Below, piece by piece: positions 48,450-59,697 of a stretch of DNA of 64,000 nucleotides. Position 1 is the first letter of the stretch; the number at the start of each line of letters is the position of its first letter. The DNA is from Austropuccinia psidii (taxonomy: Eukaryota > Basidiomycota > Pucciniomycetes > Pucciniales > Sphaerophragmiaceae). A model generated the notes under the pieces. It ran no database searches, was not told the origin of the DNA, and was given only the letters and a program-made list of their open reading frames with translations. Both the position numbers and the translations under genes were made by a program. Location of the stretch: NCBI GenBank assembly GCA_023105745.1, contig JALGQZ010000009.1, positions 37,827,359 through 37,891,358 of the forward strand. Reading direction: 5' to 3'.

Positions 48450-49414
48450 CCTCTTCAATGACTTTAAATTCATTTATTTTGGTATTTTTGGTACATGTTT
48501 TAGCTAAATGTGAGATGCTCCCACATTTATGACACTTTAAGACAGGTATCTCAGGTCTTCTATGTTCTCTAGAAGTATTTGGGATTGTTTTGGACTCCAT
48601 AGGTTTTCAGTACAGGCTTTACAATTCCTTCTCCTAGTAATGATATTTTCCAATAATTTAATATAGTAATCTGTTGAAAAGGGTTCTACACATCTGCAAT
48701 TGATAGCATGCTCTAGTTCACCTCCACATTTCTTAATATTTTCATATTGATGATTGAGTCAGGCATATCTGGGTTTAAAGAAGATAATCTGTCTTTCTGT
48801 TTGAGGAACCAAATGGGCGGTGTATCCTTGTCTGAGCTAACAATGGAACTCTCAAAAGCATTTTTGATTTTAAATCTCCAAGTTTTGTTTTCTGATTTAG
48901 TGATTATCTCAGATTTTAAGCAAAGCCAATCATGTTTACCATTTTCTTGTCTCATCTTGTAATATCATTTCTTTTCAGCTATGGTAAACAAGGAGTGTAA
49001 TTATACCACTATCATTTGATCAGGTATATGAAAATCTTCCTGCAGCATATAAACTTTTCTAATCAGCTTACTATGGTTATATTCACCTTCAACAGAGAAT
49101 GTTGGCCATTCTTCTAGTTTGGTAATATATCTTGCAGAGATTACATTTTCTACTAGAAAAAGGATAAAACTCTTTTTCACAGATATGTTTGCTTCAGTTA
49201 AAGGTGTATAATATCTGGGAATATGTGAATTAGGTTTGTAGTTATTATGAATTTGATCGAGATATGAGATTATCTCATTCTTTAATTTTTGCCTTTCACT
49301 GTCACTTCTTTCCAGATTTGTGGCAAAATGATTGGCATTATAAACTATTTTGAAGAAATGGTCTTTCAGAGTAGTAAGTTGATCATTAATATGATTAATT
49401 GGAAGATCATTCAA
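48450..49414 (-). pseudogene. Element F gag, C-terminal half (broken)
   Basis: 49001-49414 carries ITKLEEWPTFSVEGEYNHSKL, parallel to the B gag. 48713-48955 carries the capsid core (KHDWLCLKSEIITKSENKTWRF). Around 48,493-48,535 lies an intact CCHC knuckle, CHKCGSISHLAKTC. Frameshifts separate the pieces. Confidence 0.78.
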
Positions 49415-49615
49415 TTAATTACCTTGTAATTCAAATTTAATCTCAATTCTGTCACATGTGTTTGAAATTGACTCACGTCTGGAATTTGTAACTTTACACC
49501 ATTCAGTGAGGGGGTTGTCATTGTTTCTGAAGTCATTGACATTGGATGTCAATTTCTTGAATTCTGTTTCAATTTTACTGAATTTTACATCCATAATAGA
49601 CTGATTATAACTAAT

Positions 49616-50381
49616 TTAATCTATTCTTTTTGTGGAAACCTCCTGTTCATCCTTTCCTGTTCCTTGGCTGTGAGCTCCATGGGAGTTCTGGCCATATTTA
49701 ACACACTTTCCATGGCTTAAGGTTCCAATTTGGGGACCTGTACCCTTGTGGGTTAAGGCTCTGCCAATTGGCCTTGCCTTGATTATTCCTGGTACCTCTC
49801 TTTTTTTTCTGGGGTCCTTTGGGCTGTTCTGTAGATGGTTTGGGATTGTTGACCCTACTGGTACTTCTTTCTCCAAAGATTGGGTTATTTCAAACTCTTT
49901 CTTCTGGTCTTTGGATAAAAGACTTTGGTTCTCAAACCAATTCTTTATCTTTTTGACCTTGTCCTTGAAATACAAGGGAATCCATCCTCCTAAGAGCTCT
50001 ATGGTCTTCTCCTGACCCAGAAAGCTGTTGATGTGTAATTAGGAGTTCATGGCTCCCTGCCAATGGCTTGAAAGAATTCTCCATTACTCTTCCTTGGCTG
50101 CTCTGAACCAGTTTCTGTACTGGGACTGATATATTTCTATGGCTGCCACTTGGAAGTGGTTTAACCCTTAAAACATTACCTTGAATCAGTTGAGGCTCAG
50201 AGCTAATGTCAAAGGTTGTTGGTGAAGACCTGGGGGAGTGGGGGGAAACTCTGGCATCCTCTAAATGTGCCTTTCTTGAGGAAAGCCTGCCAGATCTGCT
50301 CCGGGTCTTTCCTTTTCCTTGTCCACATCCATCTGGTTGGACTGAATAGTTGCTTCCATTTCTGGAATGTACCAGTTTCAC
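49616..50381 (-). pseudogene. Element F gag, N-terminal half (broken)
   Basis: 49932-50381 reads NGSNYSVQPDGCGQGKGKTR and continues Ser/Pro/Arg-rich. 49616-49975 continues in another frame with VEKPK-like, Lys/Arg-rich sequence and HGKCVKYGQNSHG. It aligns with B gag residues 1-250. The frame changes near 49,950. Confidence 0.78.
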
Positions 50382-50924
50382 GTTGATTTAAGAGAAAATA
50401 AAGAATAAAGACAAAAAACACACAACTTTTTCCTGTTTTTTTGGATATTTCTGCTTCAAATAAAGTGCCTCTTTTAGAAATTTTCACTTCAATACTTTCT
50501 TCAGATTCTGGACTTGTAATTTATCTCTTACTGAGATTATTACCAGCTGCAATATATTTGATTAAAGACACTAGAGAAATATTTGGTAAAAGAAAATCAT
50601 TACTCATAATTTTAAGATTTTTTGTAAATTTATTTTTTTTATGTGTTAAAAGAATTATTCTTTTTAAAGAAGAAAAATTAAAATTCAAGATTTTGAATCA
50701 AAATTGAATTAAGATTAACTTAAAGAAGGATTGTAAAAGTTTTTGGATGTGAAAACACAGGTTTAAGACAATATAGAATTAATCCAAATTCCTCAATGAA
50801 AAAAGATGTATAAGAAAATCTCAAAAATAAGAATAATTTTGACTTAAAATTGAAAGAAAAACATTGTGTAAACCAATATCTTTTAAAGTATAAAAATATA
50901 TCAATTGAGGATATAAGGTTCAAA

Positions 50925-50945
50925 AAGCAGTGCCAGGCCTCCAAA
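50925..50945 (-). promoter_or_regulatory. Primer-binding-site-like motif of F
   Basis: On the minus strand tttggaggcctggcactgc directly follows the 5' LTR end. Confidence 0.55.
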
Positions 50946-51481
50946 TGTGAGATGTGTCTATGAAGTTGTTGATAATATTACTATTAATCAACAGTACTAC
51001 AACTGTTCTTATAAAATATCATAAATAAATCTAGTATAACCAAAATCAAATAAGTATTTATTTGTTTATTTATTTCACTTGTTATACAATTCTGGTGATA
51101 AGAACAGTAAGAAGTGATTGTCTACAAGAAGTATTTGATAATAAAACTTCTTTATTAAAATAATAAAGTTATTTTAATATATAATTATCATTTGAAAGAA
51201 TAATTATAAACATAGCTCTTGAAGAAAAATATTACTAGACAAAAAATTAAATAATTAAGCAAAATAACTCACTAATAATCCAATAAGCCCTTGAAAAGAA
51301 TGGGTAGATAGATTTGACTCATAAATTGTGGATTTAAAGGATCAAAATTGATTTATAAAAATAATAATAGCTAAATGCTCTTGGAGATGGTATATTTCTA
51401 TGATCTCATGTCCTTCCTATTGGCTTGGAAAGATTTAAAACAATCAAGAAAGGATCTAACTAATACTTACTTGCGGGTACT
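50946..51481 (-). repeat. Element F right (5') LTR, part 1
   Basis: It matches 42,748-43,270. It ends with gtact (51477-51481), the duplication of the B-family insertion. Confidence 0.82.
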
Positions 51482-53635
51482 TGTGAGCCTGTGAGGTATG
51501 TATGACATACCCATAAGGCCACAAATAACTTTATACACAGTTGATATGGTATTGAAAAGACTTATAAATTGGAGTTAAAACAAAAAATAACAAAAAATAA
51601 GTATAATTTCTTTTTGGATAAAGAAAGCTATAATTATTATGTCATTTTTGGTTTCTGCACTAAAAATAGCCTAGGTTAGACCCATAGGGTGTTATACCTA
51701 AAAATGATTGTTTCTTATAGTATTAGAAGACTTAAGAATATAAAAGTACAAATGCATTTTTTTAACATTATTTCAAGATTGTTAAATTCAAGCTTAAAGA
51801 AGCTTAAATTTCAAGCTGCATAAGGTTTATGCAAGCTTATCAAAATTTTAGTTAAAATTGAGGTGTTTTGTATATTTACAGAATCGGATGAGTGTTTGAC
51901 ATACAGAATGTAAATCCTGTGTCAGCACAATTTAAAAGGGTTTGAGGCAATAGTTTGGCTTTAGATAAATAAAAGGGAAAAAACCACACAGAAAGGTGGG
52001 ACAAAGGAAAAAGACCAACCAGAGCTGGGGTACCCAGCTTTTGGGATCTACAAGGATGAAATTAAGGTTTTCCACCTGTATTGGAGGATTTGAAACCTTA
52101 TTTAAGCTTTAAGATTAGACTTTGATCCAACCTTAAAGCTTAAAATGGTTTTATCCCAATTTGGACAGGAATTTCAAGCTTCCAAAGGGTATATCCCCAT
52201 ATGAAAGCTTGAAATTTATGTTTTAAGAAATTTAAAGCCTTAATTAAGCTTGAAAGTTTAATTTCAAAGTATTAAAACATTATCAAAAGTTAAGTTTTGG
52301 TGTGTATTGTTATTTTATGTGGAAAAATAGAAGTAACTTCAAAAATTCATTTAAAATTCAATTCTTCATGAATTAGCTCAAAATTTTCACAAAGATCACA
52401 ATGGATTTTATCTGTTGATGAATCAAACTTTGAGTAAGTTTTATAAACAGGCTTCATTGGTAATTATCTTGAAAAATTGCTCTTTTAATTATACTTAAAG
52501 AAAATTAAGATTTCTTCAAAAATTAATTAAAAGTTGAGTGTAAGAGATTTTTTCTGGAAACTCTACTTTTAAGTTGTTCATATGATGAACTTCAATTTAA
52601 ATAAGCTTAACCTATATTAAAGCTTGAAATAGTTGATCAAAAAGAGGATTAAATTTACTTGGAGCTAATAATAACACTGGTAGCTTTAAAGTGGAATTAA
52701 TGGTAAGTTACCTTAAGTTCAAAAACTTATTTTTAAGCATGGCCTTTCAGTTTTGACATTAGAACGCCTTCCATATCCATTATGAATAATGAGAGCTGCT
52801 CTGAAGGCATAAAAGAGCTTGCAAATCACTGCTCCTGTCCAGAACCAATCAATCATTCCAATTATACTAGAAATTTATACAGGTAAAGCTTTATTAACTA
52901 TAAAATCTTATTATTACAGTGATTCTTAATTTATTTTCTTCTTTATTAATTTAAAATTAAAGAATTGAAATAATAGAATGCAGATTATTTTTGTAATCAC
53001 CAATAATACTTTTTATTATATAAAATCATTATCTTAAATAACTTTTAAAATCCACAAATCCCTCTTAAAAGCTCTTTAATCATATTTTTGTCATAAAAAG
53101 CTGTTTTATCCTTGAAAAGATTGATTTTATGCATGTTTTTAACTTCTAATCATTATTTAATATAATAACTGTTGTTGTTTGACTTTTTGTATTAAATAGA
53201 TATCATAAGTAAGTTCTCTCTAAATTTCTATGTTTTTTTATCTGTTATTGGTTTTTTTATAGAATTTTTCTTGAAGAATTATCTCTGCACAGTGTCTTTG
53301 ATAAACTCTTTGATAAATAATATTTAGATTCTTTTTAAGTGTATAAAAATCATTATTTTGCATGTGTAATTGTCTCATTAAGAGCTTTACACTTCTTATT
53401 GTTACAATTGTCTGTGACTAGAACAATAATAGAATAATTATAATTAATTATAATTATTGAGATTCTTATTATTATTAAATTATTTAATAGTATTGGATTT
53501 TTTTTATATTTATTTTCAATAATTATATAAATTTGTGGCTATAATATTTAATTATATTATAGTTTCTACTGAGGACAGTCATAGTACTCTGGATATTTGC
53601 TACTATTATCAAGAGTCTCATAGACAAACGTTACA
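51482..53635 (+). repeat. Solo LTR of family B
   Basis: 2154 bp, TGTGAGCCTGTGAGG to AACGTTACA, with perfect duplication gtact (51477-51481, 53636-53640). It matches the LTRs of element B but is more divergent, so it is an older insertion reduced to a solo LTR. Confidence 0.9.
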
Positions 53636-53640
53636 GTACT

Positions 53641-54205
53641 AAAGATATGAGTGAATAATAAGATGCTTTGGAAAAGAAAGAAAGAGGAAGCCTCTTTCAA
53701 GTCAATAACAGCTCCCAGAGGCGTGCCATGGAGAAAACTGAAAAAATAATTATCCTCTTTGTATTATTGATTGCATCATCTGTTGTCATGTAAGATTGTC
53801 TTAATTACTTAATTGAGTGCGTTTAAGTGAAGAACACCCCATTTATGGTTAAGAATGAAAGGATTAAAAGGTGTAAATATCCTTTTATTTCAAAATAAGA
53901 ATGAATTTTTCAAGCCTAAAAATTTAATTGGAAACTTCATTAAAGGCTGTATTTTCTGTGAATTTTTGAAGATTCAGTGTTTCACATGGAATCATCAACA
54001 ATGGACTGTAAGTGAAACCTTTAATCTTAACAATGAAGTCATAATTCTCTTTGGCACATTTATGGATTATACCACTTTAAATTGGTCCTGAAAGATTTAG
54101 AAATATTCATTAATAAATGTGTTTTGAATGAATTTTTGAAAATGTTACCTTATTTCTATGTAGAATTGCAAATAGCACAGTATGGCTGGTTGCAATGAGG
54201 TAAGC
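53641..54205 (-). repeat. Element F right (5') LTR, part 2, truncated
   Basis: It matches about 43,285-43,850 of the left LTR and stops near 54,205. The remaining 0.8 kb of this LTR and its target duplication are missing. Confidence 0.78.
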
Positions 54206-54545
54206 AATGCATAGCTTTTCAAAAATTTGACAAATTTCAATGTTCATTGAATATTATCTATCAAATTTTAAGCCCAACCAAATTTTCAGAATCAAATTTG
54301 AGCTACTTTCAAATATTTGAAATTGAATGTTCCAATTTTCAAATATTTGAAACCCAATTTTGAAGTCAGTTTTTTGGAATCATGGAAAAAATAAATAAAT
54401 CAACACTTTCATTTATATATAATTAAAGTAAAGTTCTTCTCATAATTTGATTCTAAATAATTTTGGGCCTTTGGTAAAGAGACATCAGGCCTGAAGTATT
54501 TTTACCATAAATTATCAAATACACATAAGAAATGCTATGGACCCC
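54206..54545. other. AT-rich spacer with duplicated 16-bp palindrome
   Basis: TTTCAAATATTTGAAA occurs at 54307-54322 and 54337-54352, both perfect palindromes. No gene. The origin of this spacer between truncated F and H2 is unknown. Confidence 0.6.
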
Positions 54546-54790
54546 TTGTTGATGAAATAAATAGAATTCTTATTCCATGAACGGAATTGTGAATGTAATT
54601 TATGGTATTGTTAATTCCCTTCATTCCATAAATTAGATTTCTAATGCCATTAACTTTATTTATGCATTTTTGCTTCCATTAATGTCATTTATGTCATTTT
54701 TGATGCCATTAATGTTACTTATGGAATTTATGATGCCATTCATGCCAGTTATTCCATTCTTCATGAAATTAATGTGATTTATGAAATTGT
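54546..54790. repeat. Decayed minisatellite, right part of H2
   Basis: Degenerate units with GATGCCATTAATG, TTATGGAATT and CCATTCATGCC, recognisable as the same 21-bp family as 42,030-42,745. Confidence 0.6.
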
Positions 54791-55081
54791 TACAATCATT
54801 TCAACCAAGAAGTTTCCCAAAAATATGGGCTTCTTGTTTCTGATTCTCAAGATTGAATTCTTCATTTTTTAAAAAGAATGAGGAAATTCACAAGTGGGCA
54901 GTTTTTCTAAAGAAAATTTCAGAGAAATTTTCCAAAAAAAATTATTAAATAACACAATGGAATAAATATGGCTAAAAAAATTGACAAATTCCTAAAAAAA
55001 TTTATTTACTGAGAATTTTGTTTTAAAAATTATGTCACTTACATGTTTTTACCAAAACATTTTGTGTTTTCCTATATCCTC

Positions 55082-55700
55082 ATTTACAAAAATAAATGTT
55101 CTATGTGAATATTTAGATAATCATGTTATATGTAGTTAATATAATAGCAAATGTGTAATATTATCATTCAATGAGATTAAACTAGACTAGATTAGGGTAT
55201 AGTCATTGACATGAAAAAATCAAAATGAAAACTTTGGCCATACAACATTTCAAAGAAAAAAACCTAACAAAATTCAGGTTGCTACTATGCAAACCAAATT
55301 ACATAAAAATGAATATTACTCACCATCATAATCTTTCAAAAAGAGGCTATCAAGTTAAAATATCTTTGTTAATTATTTATCTCAAAAATAGAATTTGAAT
55401 GGAAAGGATTACTCATTTCAAAACAAAATTTAAAGTTTTTGACAGAAAATGATTATATTACTTAAAGTTTAATAAAAACATTTTCTAAATAATAGATTTC
55501 TGATTGGTAGAGTCAATATAAAATTACTAATATAATAAGAAAAATAATTCTAATTCTTATAATTTTTGCATTGATTAAATGTTTTGTGATATGATTTAAA
55601 GAGACAACAATTGAACAAGTAAAAATAAAAAATGGACTTATTGAAGATTATCATACCAAGAATTCATACTTTCATAAATCCCATTATTTAACCTATATTG
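55082..55700. other. AT-rich, no gene seen
   Basis: No ORF or repeat match is recognised. It may be the 3' side of the hAT transposase unit. Confidence 0.3.
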
Positions 55701-55739
55701 TAAACCCATAATTTACTCAAGAGAATCACATGAAATTGA

Positions 55740-57760
55740 TTTGTGTTTTTTAGTGATCAAGTTCCCAGCTTCAGAGAATACATACTCACTAGGTACTAAG
55801 GTTGCAGTTATTCCAAGGTAATCTCTTCCAATTTTGGAATAATATTGTAAACCTATTTTGTGGCTCTTCCACCATTAAAAATGGATATTGAATAATGTGG
55901 TGAATCAGTTTGCAAAGATTCAAGAATTTCATTAGTTTTATTTTTTTGTTTGGACATTCTTTCTTCAAAAGTATGCATTTGCTTGTGTTTGTTGAATTTG
56001 TTTCAGAAACTTGAGGATCTTGTCATAAGTTGATTGCATATTCAGAAGAGTATTAAGCATATAAATTTCTGAGATGTTTGAGTTATTCATCCTTATATTT
56101 GACTTGATTGGTATCACTGTTTCTCTCATCTTCTTGCAACAAATCATGCTGAGTAAACCATGTAAGCTTGAATCATGGGTCAAGAATCAAGCATATAGCA
56201 CAGTAATTTGATCCAGTTTTCTATGAACTTTCAATCTTTGAATATGCCTGGTCAGCCACATCAAATAGCTTGGATTCTCTTGAGACTTCTTTTTTGTTTT
56301 TTTGGCATGTCTCAAGGAGGAGTTGATACTAAGGCATTACTAACCCAAGTGGAAGATAAGAATCACCTTGAACTTCATTGGTTGCAGTGGCAAATAACTT
56401 GAGAAATTCAGATATTTGTTGAAAAAAAGCTCAGTCATCTTCCAAAATTACATCCTGGATAGCTATAAAGGAATGAAGATTTATATTGCAGAAATATAAT
56501 CAAGTAGGTAGATGTACAAGCCATATATCATGATGAAGGTAAGCATTTTCAATTTCATGAGAAATGGTTTTTTGTTTTTTAATACTGAATGTTTTTGGAA
56601 TTGAGCTTTTAAAGTGATTTGTTTTTTGTTTTGATGTTTGAGACTTATTGTACTCATAAGTAAAGTCATTCAATGAGCTCTTATGTTTCAATTCTTAACA
56701 AAGAATTGAATATTTTGAGTTCCATCTAGTGTCATTGCCAGCCAATGGTCATGTTGGTGGCTCTTTATGTTTTTCACAAATACATTTTAAGGGTTCCCAT
56801 GAGGTGTTTGATCAATATATTAACTGAACCACCTTCTTAAACGTATCAATTGATACATCAAACTTCTTTAAAGAATCACTTTCAGCTAAATTAAGAATAT
56901 GTGAAAAGCATCAAATGTGTGAGTCAAAACCTTTCAGAAAACACTTTTTAACAGAAATATCCATGAATGTTGTATTTTATGAAGCATTATCTATGGTTAT
57001 GCCAATGATTTGATGACCAATAAATGAGATATCCAAACTGTGCAACTCATTTGAAAAATAGGATAAATCAACTTCAGTTTCTGAGGATAAATTACTGGCA
57101 GTATCTATTTGGATTGTCTCATGCTTCCAACCCCTTGGCTTTTGAGAGTGTTCAATAAAGAATTCATTAAGCATATCCACAGTCTTTGTTTATATGTTTT
57201 TCCCAGTATGAGCTTCAGTGAACTTGGAAAATCCAATGGTTGAAGTGAATGGTTTCCAATCAGTTGATATCTAATGAGCTATTAGAGTAATATACAACAT
57301 TCCACCTGGACCAGACCAAATGTCAGTAGAAAATGAGAACCATGATGCTTGTGAATTGATAAGGGTAAATATATGTTCTTTATCACTTAAAAACCCTTCT
57401 TTTATTTGTTTTGAAATTGTTTTTTCAGAAATTAACTCAATTTCCTTGTTGAGGGTACAAATAAGCTTTTGAAATGACTTAAATTTAACTCAAACATATG
57501 ATTGCTGATATTGAATTATGAAGCTGACTAGATCATCAGTGAAATGATTCTATAAGTGAACATTAATACTTCTCATTATTCTTCCATGGGTTTTCAATAA
57601 CTTATTTTGTACATCAGTGGTCTTTTCTGCAATTGCTTGAGCCCATATTTCCTTATGAAATTCTTTCAGATGAGATACCAGGCTTTTCTTTGTTCTCTCA
57701 TGAAACCTAATTTTATTTGAGAATCAATTAACTAATTATAACTGGTATCCATTATTTTCT
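55740..57760 (-). pseudogene. hAT-superfamily transposase (broken)
   Basis: In minus-strand order: the end of a BED zinc finger (SLVSHLKEFHKEIWAQ, about 57,660-57,710); TDIWSGPGGMLYITLIAH then a stop and ISTDWK (about 57,240-57,340); SLDISFIGHQIIGITIDNAS (57,000); CFSHILNLAESDS (about 56,880-56,920); NDTRWNSKY (about 56,720-56,745); and the hATC dimerisation motif VPSEYVFSEAGNLITKK (about 55,750-55,810). These are the landmarks of hAT transposases (RICESLEEPER-like), which cut and paste DNA and leave 8-bp duplications. At least six stops and frameshifts inactivate it. It lies between two hAT-like non-autonomous elements, H2 and H1, but I cannot show that its own ends match theirs. Confidence 0.85.
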
Positions 57761-59697
57761 TGGGAAAAAGAAAATTGTGTGATTTGACTTTGGTTTAATT
57801 TGGATTTTGAAGAGTGATTTTTTGGAAAAGAGTGTGAAATTTGACTTTTGGATTTATTAGGATTTATTAGGGAGCTTATTTGACTCATATTAAGTATTTT
57901 ATAAAAAGGTTTGGTTATAATTAATATTAATTTGAAGAGATTGAGTAGAAAAACATATTGATTGTGGCCAAGCTTGTTGGAATAATTGGGGTTAAAATTT
58001 ATTTCATCTGAGAATTTATAGATTATGCACCAATTTTCATGAAATTAAATATAACTGATTGATAAATCACTTTTAAAATTGAACAATTTAATAATAATTC
58101 ATTGATTTTTTATTGTTTATTGTTTGATTACTTATTAATTTATATACATAAAACACAAAAACAAGAGAGAAAGAATGAAAATGAAAATAACATAAATATA
58201 CAAGAATAATAAGTTTAAGGCCAACAAAAAGATGATAATAATAATTTATTTGATTATGTGATTTCACTTAAAATAATAATTAATTTTATCAGGTAATTTT
58301 GACATATATAAAGCTAAATATCCAAATTAAAAAAATATAATATAATAAAAATAAGAATAAGAATAAAGAAAAAAGCTAATTAAAAATTAAATACCAATAA
58401 AATAACTGTACAATGGAATTAAATTCAAATTCAAATGAAAGAAATAATTAAATCCTAAATAGAAATAAAATCAAAAATATAATGAAAATAAAATAAAAAA
58501 ATTTAATAAAATATAATTAAATGAATTTAAAACAAAAATATAAGCAAAAGGAAAAAGAAATTAAAAAAAGATGAGATAGCCATCTCATAAATATTCAAAA
58601 TAATAGAAAAGTAAAATTGAATTATAAATCATACCACCAAAAAGAGGACTCAAATATCAAGTACTAAAAGAATTAATTCAAGTTATACTCAAAACAACTT
58701 ATGATTCAAGAAGCATAAATCCAATAAACACTTAATTATAAGGAGAGATATTTTCATAATAAAATAATTATTCATTTGTATTATTTCCATTATGTTTATT
58801 ATGGTTTCTTTATCTTTTATTTTTTATTATTGAAGGGTAGATAGTTTCTTCATATTTCTATGATTACTTATTCATTGCACTCATCAATTACAAATGATGG
58901 ATGAATTTTAATATATCTTATTGATGAATCGCTATTATGATTGAATAATTTAATAATGATTCATTATTAGTTTATTATTTATATTTCATTTATTTAGTCT
59001 TTAGTTATTACTTATTCATTTATTTATTAGTTCATTCCTTTTTAAAAGTTTTTATTTTTTATTTTTATATTTCTATTATTCATGGGTTGATTTTTTGTTA
59101 TCTCATTTTATTATTTATTTATATTTGTATTGGTTATTTTGAATTTTATCATAATGTTTTGTGATTTATTCCTTTATTAATGATTTGTTTTTTATTTGGA
59201 TTTATTATATACTCTGTTTTAATTAAATTTGTTTTATTCCATTTTATCATTTATTTATATTTTTATAATTACTTCCTTATTAAAGCTAAGAATTATAAGT
59301 AAATCATAAACTTCAATATAACCGATTTTAGTTATTTAGTTACTTATTATTCTTGGATTTATTATTATAATTCATTCAAAATACTTCACATTCCAAAACA
59401 AAAATCAGAAATCATTGAAATTGAATAAAATATACTAAGATCTGTTAAGATTAGTTAATCAAAATTGGTTAAACTTTATTAAAAATGGATATCCATTAAG
59501 CATTTTAGAAAATAAATCAATCCTAATTAATATTATATTTGATAAAAATGAATACAGTTCAATAAAATAAAAGAAAAATAAAAAATTATCTAAACTAATT
59601 ATAATTTAATGAAATTAAAGCTGCTGAAAAGTAATTATAACTAATTAGGATTGGTTAAACTTAATTACAATGAAGTTTTTAGATTTTATTATTTATT
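57761..59697. repeat. AT-rich repeat block X, copy 1
   Basis: No gene. The part from about 58,880 matches 62,400-63,345 (GATGAATC-CTATTATGATTGAATAATTTAA and a GGTTAAACTT region). A partial unit is also at about 58,050. H1 interrupts copy 1 at 59,697. Confidence 0.55.

Larger units (their letters stand above)
42748..54205 (-). mobile_element. Element F: decayed Ty3-type LTR retrotransposon
   Basis: The left (3') LTR is 42748-44641. The right (5') LTR is 50946-51481 plus 53641-54205, truncated at about 54,205 and split by a solo B-family LTR. Read on the minus strand the internal region has a primer-like motif, gag (50381 to about 48,450), protease, reverse transcriptase, RNase H, integrase and a chromodomain tail, ending at the polypurine tract at 44,642. 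Numerous stops and frameshifts make it inactive. Its gag is the nearest relative here of the gag in element B. Confidence 0.85.
41723..55081. mobile_element. H2: hAT-like non-autonomous element interrupted by F
   Basis: The left end TAGGGTGTTGGTAAACACATGTAAG (first 20 as in H1: TAGGGTG-TGGTAA) is followed by about 300 bp with a CTTGAGAATC box and the 21-bp minisatellite. The region 54,546-55,081 is the reverse: decayed minisatellite, the inverted GATTCTCAAG box (54,833), then ACTTACATGTTTTTACC and a decayed terminus. The two arms are homologous to the left arm of H1. Element F lies between. No clear 8-bp duplication survives (acctcaaa against atttacaa), so the right end is tentative. Confidence 0.5.
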
